Positions 55,779 through 64,000 of a stretch of 64,000 bases of DNA are shown piece by piece. The translations under genes were made by a program, and so were the position numbers. Under the pieces are notes generated by a model. The model ran no database searches. It saw nothing but the letters and a program-made list of their open reading frames with translations, and was not told where the DNA came from. Within the stretch, counting starts at the first letter, position 1. Each line of letters starts with the position of its first letter. The stretch comes from Platycnemis pennipes (taxonomy: Eukaryota > Arthropoda > Insecta > Odonata > Platycnemididae), in NCBI GenBank assembly GCA_933228895.1, contig OW121852.1:59686872-59750871 (forward strand), in the 5' to 3' direction.

Positions 55779-56105
55779 GTTTTTTGGCAAGAGTATTGGA
55801 CTCCCATACCGAGAACCATTGTTCGACTTCCCGTAGTAGCAGAAATCTTCCATTGGTGTACGGTCCCTACTTGAGTGCGGAATGAAGAGCGCTGTCAAGT
55901 ACCGTAATCCGTCCGTCAAATGGGACGTTAAACCCTTTATCCCTCGGCGGATTCCGTTAATAGTGAGCTAATGCCGACGCCTGGTTTCTCTCCACCTTTG
56001 GTTAAATTCCTATTTTTACCCAATTACCCACCGGTCCTAAATAGCGCAAATGGTCTTAGCTGTCAGTCGCCTCCCCAGATAACTAATACTCTTTCTAGTC
56101 CTGCC
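55779..56105 (+). repeat. SINE family 2, longest copy
   Basis: A diverged tRNA-like head (ATTGGACTCCCATACCGAG, TTGTTCGACTTCCC) is followed by GTACGGTCCCTACTTGAGTG, CCGTCAAATGGGACGTTAAA, GTTAATAGTGAGCTAATGCC, CCTGGTTTCTCTCCACC and a long 3' part with AGCTGTCAGTCGCCTCCCC. This copy defines the family's full block order. Confidence 0.75.
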
Positions 56106-56249
56106 GGGCATAAATCTAACATTCTGGCATGATCGACGATCTATCTAGTTAAAAATATCGAGGTGGCAACGATTGGTCGACGTCAATATTCTGCATCAAC
56201 TTTCATATCGACTATGACTCTCGAATTAATTGCCTCATCAGTAACAACT

Positions 56250-59200
56250 CCCTTCCCCATGGACTACTCCTTGTTGTGGTGGGATTGGAGCTTGAGTGCT
56301 CCCGTGACCGCTAGAGCACTAATATTGCTCCTGATAGGGTCACCCATGCCAGATAGGTCGAAGGGTAGGAGCCTGACGAAAGGTAGTCCACGTACCGTAC
56401 TCACAGCGTCTGTTCCTCAAAGAGGCGGCTGTGAGGAGGCTTATGACCCCAGTGGGGCGGCCTAACAAGTGATAGTGTCACGTTAAAAACACTATTGAGG
56501 CAGGCAACGGGAAACCACCTCAATTAAACTCTCCCAAGAACACAATGGACTTGAACAATAGAGAATTGAATCCTGGCAACTACATGGCCCGGGACCAAAT
56601 TAGTGGGACGGGTGTCATGCACGGCAGCAGGGTAAGCAAGGACTCTGCGGTCGTCTTATCACGAAATCCTTGCACGAAAAGAATGTCAGCAGAAACGGCA
56701 GCATCAGCAGTGAAGAACAAACCAGAGAAGAGAGAAACAATGCTAAATATCGGGACATGTAACGTTAGGACAATGTTAGGGGAGGAAAACTAGAAAACAT
56801 TAAGCGTGAAATGGAGAGGGGAGAGATCGATTGTTGGGATTAAGCGAAGTAAGATGGAGAGTCCAGGGGGACTTCTGGAGTGAAAAGTACAGGGTTATAT
56901 ACAGTGGAGGGGAAGAGAGCCAGCGGGGAGTAGCAGTTGTATTAAATGTAACATTAGGAAAAAGGGTAACGAATATGGAATGGGTAAGCGATAAATACTA
57001 GCTACCGAAATCAAATCGAAGCCGGCAAATGTAGTCGTAGTGCAGGTATACATGCCGACAGGGGGACATAGAGAAGAAGAAATAGACAAAGTATATGACC
57101 AGTTGGAAGAGTTAATCGGGAAAGTAAAGGGCAGGAATAACCTAATAGTTATGGGATATTGGAATGCTGTAGTAGGGGAAGGGAGGGACGGATGTGAAGT
57201 AGGGGAGTATGGTTTGGGTGTAAGGAATGACCGGGGCGAGAAAGCAGTGGAGTTCTGTAGGAGGAATAATTTATTGATTACAAACACGTGGTTTAAACAC
57301 CACCATAGGCGTAGGTACACATGGAAAATGCCGGGGGATACTGGAAGGTACCAACTAGACTACATCACGATTAGGCAAAGATTCAGGAACAGCGTAAATA
57401 ATTCGCATATTTTCCTAGGTGCAGATGCCGACTCCGACCATAACTAAGTGGTGATGAAATGTGAGATGAGACTAAAAAGGTTGAAGGTAGGAAGGAAAAT
57501 AAAAAAATGGGATGCAGGAGCACTGATTGGAGGGAAGAGGAGGGAATATCAGGAGATTGTGGATAGATGCATGAGGGAAGAGGAGGGAAGAGGAACAATA
57601 GATGAAGGGTGGAAATGATAAAGACGGGCATAAAAGAAGCAGCCGAGAAAACAATAGGAAAAGTAGACGCTAGGAGGATCAAGAAACCATGGGTAAAAGC
57701 AGAAATGATGGAAAAGATCGAGGAAAGAAGAAAATGGAAAAATGTTAATACAGAGCTAGGAAAAGGTGTTATAAGGAGATTACCAACAGGCTTAGGAGAA
57801 AAACAAAGAGAGCAAGAGAAAGTGGTGGAGTCAGCAAAGCGAGGATATGGAGAGACTCCAGAGAGAAGGAGAAATACGCAGTCTGCACTCAAAAGTTAGA
57901 ATGTTATCGGGAATCAAGAAATGGAAAACGGTCCCGTAGATCAAAGACAGAAGGAGAAATTTAGCAATGGAACCAGAGAATATCCAGTATCTTTGGAGGG
58001 AATATGTTGAGGAATTGTATGATAGCGAAAATAAGCCTAGGAACTTGGACATAGAAGAGGAAAAGGACGTAGATCAGGATGATGTGGGCCCCGGAATACT
58101 GGATAGTGAGAGAAGTCACTGCGAGAAATGAAGGCAGGTTAAGCGGTGGGGGTAGATAACAACACCCCAGCTCAGCTTATTTAAATTCTAGGAAGAGGGG
58201 GAATGGACAGATTTTATGAACTTGTTCGTAGAATATACGAGGAGGGGGCTTGGCCGGAGGATTTTGGAAAAACCGTGCTGATACCTATACCGAAAAAGAG
58301 GGTGACAAAAGAATGTGAAGACTATAGAACGAAAAGTTTGATTTCTCATGCGGTAAAGGGAATTAGAATCATCAATAGGAGAATGGAAAAGAGAGCAAAC
58401 GAATTCCTAGGCGAGGATCAGTTTGGATTTCGGAAGGGGGGGGGACTCTGCACTCGGGATGCGATTGCAGTGATGAGAATACTAGTGGAAAGGAATCTAG
58501 AATACAATCCGGATGTATTCGCGTGCTTTGTTGATTTTGAAAAAGTGTTCGACAGAGTGAGGTGGGAAAAGTTAATGGAAATATTGCGGAAGATAGGAGT
58601 AGACTGGAGAGACAGGCGCTAGTGAGAGTAGCCTATGGAGAATCGGATTGGGCCACAATAGGGAGGGGAGTTAGGCAGGGTTGTCCGTTATCGCCGGTAC
58701 TTTTCAACATATACTCGGAGGAAATGGTGAGAGAGGCTTGGGATGAGCTGGAGGTTGGAGTAAAGGTCGGGAGGAAAAGCGCTAGCCAGCCAGTCAGCCC
58801 GTGGCTTGCGAAAAATTCTGCTTGGGTTGCAGGTTGCAGGGAAAGATACGGGATGAAGATAAACCAGAAGAAAACGAAAGTAATGCGATTTTCAAGAAAA
58901 AAAAGGGCCAGTATAACGATAAAATTAGGAGGTCAGAAGCTAGAGCAGGTAGAGCAATTTGGCTATCTAGGTAGTGTGTTGGAAGAAAAAGGATATAGCA
59001 GCATTGAAGTGAGAAGAATTGCATTGGCAAAAGAAGCTTTTACTCGTAGGCGTGAACTAATGACAGGGGCCTATATATACAGTTGAGTGGGGAAGTGAAA
59101 AAAAGACTAGTGAAATGTTTAATATGGAGCTTTGCACTATATGGGGCGAAAACGTGGGCTTCACGAAAAGAAGATGAAAATAAATTTTGGGCTTTTGAGA

Positions 59201-59562
59201 TGTGGGTGTGGAGAAGGATGGAAAAGTAAAGTGGGTCGAAAGGAAGACGAACTATGAGTTGCTAGAATTGGTAGGAGAGGAAAGAAATTTGATATATGAA
59301 ATTAGGAGAAGGCAGAAGGTGTGGATGGAAAGGGTAATAATAGGAGATGGTGTTTTGATTTGATGAAGGTGGGGATTTAGTGAAGGGCATTGGGTAAGAA
59401 GGGAAGAGGGAGGGGAAGTACAGGTAGCTTGGATGGAATGATGGGTGACAGGAGGTATGAGGGGCTGAAGATGGAGATTGTGTAAAATTTAGGGGGTGGG
59501 AAGAATTAAATGCCCATTTAAACCTACCTTCCCCGGTAGAATACTAATAATAATAATAATCG
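56250..59562 (+). mobile_element. LINE family 2, full-length but decayed
   Basis: The 5' end CCCTTCCCCATGG matches the 5' end of the copy at 36273, and the 3' end CCCGGTAGAATACTAATAAT continues into an (AAT)n tail. GTAACAACT flanks both sides (56241-56249 and 59563-59571), a 9-bp putative target duplication. The layout is about 500 bp of 5' UTR, a broken endonuclease-RT frame and a roughly 440-bp 3' region. It is distinct from the RTE family at 50937 but clearly related in protein sequence. Confidence 0.82.
56545..59086 (+). pseudogene. LINE family 2 endonuclease/RT, frameshifted
   Basis: The endonuclease start is readable at 56745 (LNIGTCNVRTMLGEEN), with a stop directly after. A later frame (57040-57447) has [42 protein letters not shown] and DADSDHN, the second half of an APE-type endonuclease. 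RT segments follow at 58203-58622 (DFGKTVLIPIPKKR, DQFGFRKGG, ACFVDFEKVFDRVRW) and 58562-59086 (GVRQGCPLSPVLFNIYSEEM, KINQKKTKVMRFSRK, QFGYLGSVLEEKG). Between GVKVGRKSAS and RYGMKINQKK the catalytic FADD box is missing, replaced by QPVSPWLAKNSAWVAG. Several stops and frameshifts add to this, so the copy cannot code for an active enzyme. Confidence 0.85.
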
Positions 59563-59571
59563 GTAACAACT

Positions 59572-62560
59572 GGAAGTAATTCCTTATAAACCATCATACT
59601 CACTGAATTTTTATCAGAGCCTGAAATTGGATTATTATCAGCACAAACACTATCTTTGATAAAATGAATTAAAGAAATAGCTGTAAAAGTCGAGGGATTT
59701 TGATACTCTAACGTCATCTTGTAGTATCTAACCAAATCTTCACCTTAAAACATTCGGCCAGAAGCGGTATTGGAATACGCGACCTTCGGGTTACCAGGAT
59801 GGCGAATTAGCAACCCCTGTTGCTGCGGCCTTTCCGTCCTCGACAGAAAAGAAATGTATAAAACAATGGCTTAGTGCATACTTCATGGGAAGCGCAGGAG
59901 GACGATGAATGAAAAAATATTTCAACTGCGCCTTCTGCCTACCGATTAAGAATTGGCTCAAACGGATTAAAATCGCCTTTTGCAAGCACAAATTAAGGGA
60001 AAAATCTTCGGAAATACCCTATCTCAAAGCTAAAAGGTTTTTAACGTAATATCTTTCTCTTGAACTACCGTTACGGGTCACGAGCCTTCTAACCTTCTTC
60101 GTTTTCCGAGTCTTTGTTCTCCGTAACGCTCCAAAGCATTCCAATCCGATATTATAAAATTTTTCTAAGAGCTCAGATTATTTCTACGCGACGATGGCTT
60201 ATGTTACGTAGATTACTTTCTTGCAATAAACGCAGAACCAGTACCAGCCACGTTGGAAGAATAAATATTTTCCAGGAAAGGGATAAGATTAATTACGAGC
60301 ATTAGAGAAAGCTCTTTTTAAAAGGCACCTGTATGCCCAAGAAACTGCTTATTTTATCTGAAGTGTTAATAAGGTTAAATTGGTTTTAATAAATTATTGG
60401 CATAACGGCATCTTTGAATTTATTGTATTTGGAGTTTAAAATAAGCTTTAATATTGCGAATTGTACAAGGATCTCCTGAAAAAACTTTCAATAAAGTTAT
60501 AAAAGTTTGAATGAACATTACTTCTCCCTTCAATTACATGTTCGACGAAAACGGGTAGTTTTTTTTAATTCACTGAAGGTGCATGCGACATTTCAACTTG
60601 ATTAACAACAGAGTTTCAAATCTTATTAAACTTAAAATAGAACGCTGCATGCCTAACTCGTAAGTACCTATTATGTTTTGTATCATTATTTGCTGAAAAT
60701 ATCTACATGCCCACCACAATGGTGTCTCGCAGGTAGACACTTCGATTCGAGAATACATTACCACTGAGTACACCATGGTTCTAAAGCAAACACTCCACCC
60801 GTTTTATAGTTTAGTTATCTAAATTCGCATTACAAAACAAAAACACATTATACAATAAACAGTTTCCAAATGTCAAACTATCACAATTAGGATCAGACAA
60901 GGCACAGGTTTGATTCAAATAGGTGAGGGTTGGTACATTTCAAACATGCAGAAAATACCTCAAACGATTACACGACTGTGTATCGCATGAGTTACGCAGA
61001 CATACAAGCAGAAATGATCTACATAATTCTCATAACAAATCACCTTCCCGGTACCTTAGTTTTATTTATAATTGTTCCTTATTGGACACGAAAAAATGGT
61101 TTTCCTAACCATTAAAACATACTAAGTTTATTCCATCTAAATAAAAAATAACACTTTCATGAAGCCTCTAATATATTTTTAACATCGCCGAAAAAGTAAT
61201 ACGCCCTATTTGTCTGTAGAAGTAGCCACTATATCAAATAACGATTTGACATCGTTATTTAAACCTAATTATTATAAGAATTTGGACACACCGTTAAACC
61301 TATCACAGCAAAATTTTTACAAATATCACCGCTTTGCACCGCACACTAAAGCAACATTAAAAGAGAATATTGAAATTTTGAGAACTTTAAGACGAATTAA
61401 ATAGGCATGAAAATCTGTTCATTCTAAAGGAGAAAATAATAAACTCTTTAGAAACGAATAGTCGCCGGAGTGGCGTCACACATACAGCGCAGGAATACAA
61501 TGACAGGCAATCAAGATATTGCAGACAGAGAGAGAAAAATTTCTGCATCCAAACTAGATAAAAACGCTGTCTCAGCAGAAACTTTAAGCAAGGGAAAAAA
61601 TGCACATCAACACCCTATTGTAGGCTGAAAATCGGTCGGGCGCGGAACTCGCTTCCTGGCGCGACCCGCGGGAGCGGAAAAAATTCAATAGACCCTGATC
61701 CCGCGAAGGGTGAGCGAAGGAAAGGGGGGTAAGGAGACTTCCATTCCCGTCTGTCGAGACCTTGTTACGTCCTCCCGCCTACGCTGCTAGAGCATGACGC
61801 ACACACGCCTCCGCTGCCCTCGTCAACCCTTTGCAAGTCAACGCCACCCTCCGTCACCTCCTCTGCCTCCGAATCTCCGCGTCTTGATCCTCACTCATCT
61901 CCCCTCTCCCCACCCGGCACCGGCATCTACGACAGGACGGTGTCAGAACGGTGCAAAACGGTGAGATATTTCATTCAAGTTGATTTTCGCAGAAAAAAAC
62001 ATCGAACCGAAATTTCACTCTTGCCTTTCTGTGGAAGTAGACTTTTATTATTAGCTGCTCCAGAGACGAAGGTTATTTTGCACCCTCTAACCAAAGATCT
62101 TAATCTTAAACAATGGCATAATACATCGATGGCATCCATAACCTGGGTGGGATTCTGTCCCGCAACTTTTTTGTTGCCCGGGTAGCGTGTAGCCGACCTG
62201 GATACCACGGCCGGCTTTTATCGTCCTCTTATTCCATAATCAATAATCCATAATATCTAGAATAGGTTTTCATGGAGTAACCATACTTTTATTAACATTC
62301 CATTCGACCTCCAATCTTTTCTAACGTTATTTCTCTCTCTTCAGATCAGCGAATTTCTTATCTCTTTTCATTCTATCCAAAATATCTTCACTTTTTTTCC
62401 TCCTCCTTCTCATTTATCTATCATTCGATCACCGATAAAGGACTTCAGTATCCCTTTGTCCCCAAGTGCCTTATCCATTCACCTACTTTGGCTCCTGATT
62501 TCCTCCAACTGTGTCCTCTCACACCATGCTCAGCAATTCTTCATTCGCCCCCTTTCCGTT
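59572..62560. other. Unassigned, with tRNA-like scrap and GC-rich island
   Basis: Minus-strand GGTTACCCG-type tRNA-like boxes occur at about 59750-59815 (GCTAATTCGCC, GGTCGCGTATTCCAATACCG). A 10-bp hairpin AAATAACGAT/ATCGTTATTT lies at 61235-61259. Positions 61620-61930 are GC-rich. No gene is recognised. Confidence 0.4.
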
Positions 62561-62566
62561 TCTTCA

Positions 62567-62653
62567 TACCCACTATTCTATTCTACACCTACATCTCTTA
62601 ACGACGATATCTTCTACACCCACTATTCTGCACCTGCATCTCTTAACGACGAT
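62567..62653 (+). repeat. Two-unit tandem duplication
   Basis: ACCCACTATTCTATTCTACA plus CCTACATCTCTTAACGACGA (62568-62607) is followed by ACCCACTATTCTGCACCTGC plus ATCTCTTAACGACGAT (62618-62653). The period is about 50 bp. It ends exactly at the ATG-type tail of an old RTE fragment. Confidence 0.7.
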
Positions 62654-63535
62654 CCTCATCATTGGCCATGCAATCCTAAGAATGGTTAACTGCATCTCTC
62701 CATTCCACTCTTTTCTCTACTGAGTCTTTTTAGCCTTTTTAGCTATTACGTTTCATATCCCGTATAACTTGACCTATTTTATTTACCCTCGATCTTCCTC
62801 GTTGTGTTTTTCCTTTAATCATGCTCCTTAAAAAAAAGGTTAACCCTCAAAGTGTGGTCTATCCATCTGGAGCTTGCCTTCCTAGTTGTAATATACATTG
62901 TTCTATCCTTCTGCTAACTATTTTATTTCTAATATAATTTCTCCATTTGATCTTCAGCATACGCCTCTATCACCAGGTTTCAAACGACTCTACTCTCTTC
63001 TACTCCAGCTTTCCGAAAGTCCATGTCTCCGAGCTTTATAGTGCAACACTTCAAACGAATGGTTTCACGTACTGTTTATTGGAAATTTTGTTTTTCTATA
63101 CGATGTCCACTCAGTCACTCAGTGATCTTCCCGAAGAGTAGTTTGACAGGTGAGCGTATAGCTTATCCTGTATTAGGCACTTGGCGTGTGAAATTTACAC
63201 ATTCAGGATAGTCATATGAGATCTCCCATTGACACTTGTCCCTCGAAGATTGTCTTCATCAGATTTTCGTCGCAACACATGGCCGATAGAATTTATCCGT
63301 TTCCTTTCTAAGGTTTTCAGAAGACTTATCTTTCCCTTTAAACTTCTTCAGGTCTCTTTGACAAAAATTTGGGCGATCCATTTTATCTTCATATTGTGTA
63401 GAAACACATTCCGAATGCTTCCAGCCTTGGCATTTTCTCTGCTGTTATAGTTCTTGCCGTCAAATCATTGAAAATTGTGCTCCAGTTGTATGTGTCAATG
63501 AGCTGTTTCCTTACTTGTGTAAACTACAGTTTCAA
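62654..63535 (-). pseudogene. RTE-like LINE, old 3' fragment
   Basis: The plus strand reads CCTCATCATTGGCCATGCAA, TCCTAAGAATGG and TCTCCATTCCACTC, then, after about 500 bp of weakly conserved sequence, CCCTCGAAGATTGTCTTCATC and AACACATGGCCGATAGAAT. These follow the order of the element at 50937 read from its 3' end. The coding frame is lost. It is the most diverged member of the family here and may contain insertions. Confidence 0.65.
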
Positions 63536-63539
63536 TTTT

Positions 63540-64000
63540 TTGAAATAATAGCAGAGAAAATATCTTTCCAGTAAAACACACATCTTCTGTATTCCAAGTT
63601 ATTGATTCAAAACTGGAAACCATTCAGAAAATTACATGCATTCTGAATTCTTCCATTCTCACATTAAGAATTCACCGTTGACTTTAAATAACAATCAACA
63701 CGTCCTAAGATATCTGGGTTAGGGGAGAACATATATCCGCCTTCATTTTCCTGTAATTTTCTCAGCCAGCCAATAAAAACGTCAGTCTCAGTTATAAACC
63801 AAGATGATATGAAAATAACCAATGACGCAGAAGGCAAATATATTTATATATATTCCATGAGACTTCATTTTATTTAGATTATAAAAACAAAAATTTCCCA
63901 GGAAATTGTGGATAGGGGACCTATATTTTGGAATGGAAGGAGAGTGAATTTGCTTCAAGCAACAGGACAGAATCATATTTTGCTACGCAGACGGTTAAAT
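63540..64000. other. Unassigned AT-rich sequence to window end
   Basis: Nothing is recognised. Confidence 0.35.

Overview
This window looks like gene-poor nuclear DNA from an arthropod, most likely an insect. The base composition is AT-rich and broken by short GC-rich islands. There are no operons, and no open frame reads as a conserved host exon. Everything I can identify is transposable-element sequence, from one almost intact copy down to small relics. The insect guess rests on the mix: RTE-type LINEs ending in ATG repeats, a CR1/jockey-like LINE whose 3' end carries a GTGTGTGGC hairpin, Penelope-like elements (PLEs), hAT transposons and tRNA-derived SINEs. The species cannot be fixed from sequence alone.

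Layout. 0-9 kb: mostly unassigned DNA, with an RTE relic (2885-3509), SINE pieces, a CR1-like tail (about 5541) and a TA-flanked MITE (7927-8223) nested in a longer repeat. 9.8-12.3 kb: a hAT-type DNA transposon bounded by a perfect 8-bp duplication, with a broken transposase. 13.6-20.4 kb: PLE ends, two copies of a roughly 265-bp repeat (one with a 16-bp target duplication), a non-autonomous hAT-like element, a CR1-like 3' fragment, a tRNA-headed SINE and a perfect 30-bp hairpin. 20.4-26 kb: largely unassigned. 26.4-27.3 kb: a PLE reverse-transcriptase remnant and its terminal repeat. 28.1-30.8 kb: two SINEs, then a second hAT element (coding on the minus strand) with a PLE end nested in it. 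32.5-35.2 kb: RTE fragments, SINEs and a possible solo LTR. 36.3-37.5 kb: a decayed second LINE family. 38.3-40.4 kb: a PLE end with a hammerhead-like motif, and another CR1-like 3' end. 40.4-50.6 kb: GC-rich islands, LINE tails and SINEs.

50.9-59.6 kb holds the two best elements. A 3.4-kb RTE-like LINE (minus strand, 50937-54353) lies between 12-bp target duplications, and its endonuclease/reverse-transcriptase frame is broken only by two in-frame stops. A second LINE family (plus strand, about 56250-59562) is longer decayed, with frameshifts and a lost catalytic FADD box. The last 4 kb is unassigned apart from an old RTE relic (62654-63535).

The elements do not form a pathway, but they probably depend on one another. 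The SINEs need LINE machinery, the MITE and the 14.5-15.6 kb element need transposases made elsewhere, and the PLE ends carry self-cleaving-ribozyme-like folds. The most interesting signals are the repeated hammerhead-like PLE motif, the almost intact RTE copy, the hAT element with clean boundaries, the 261-bp repeat with a 16-bp duplication, and the perfect 63-nt hairpin.
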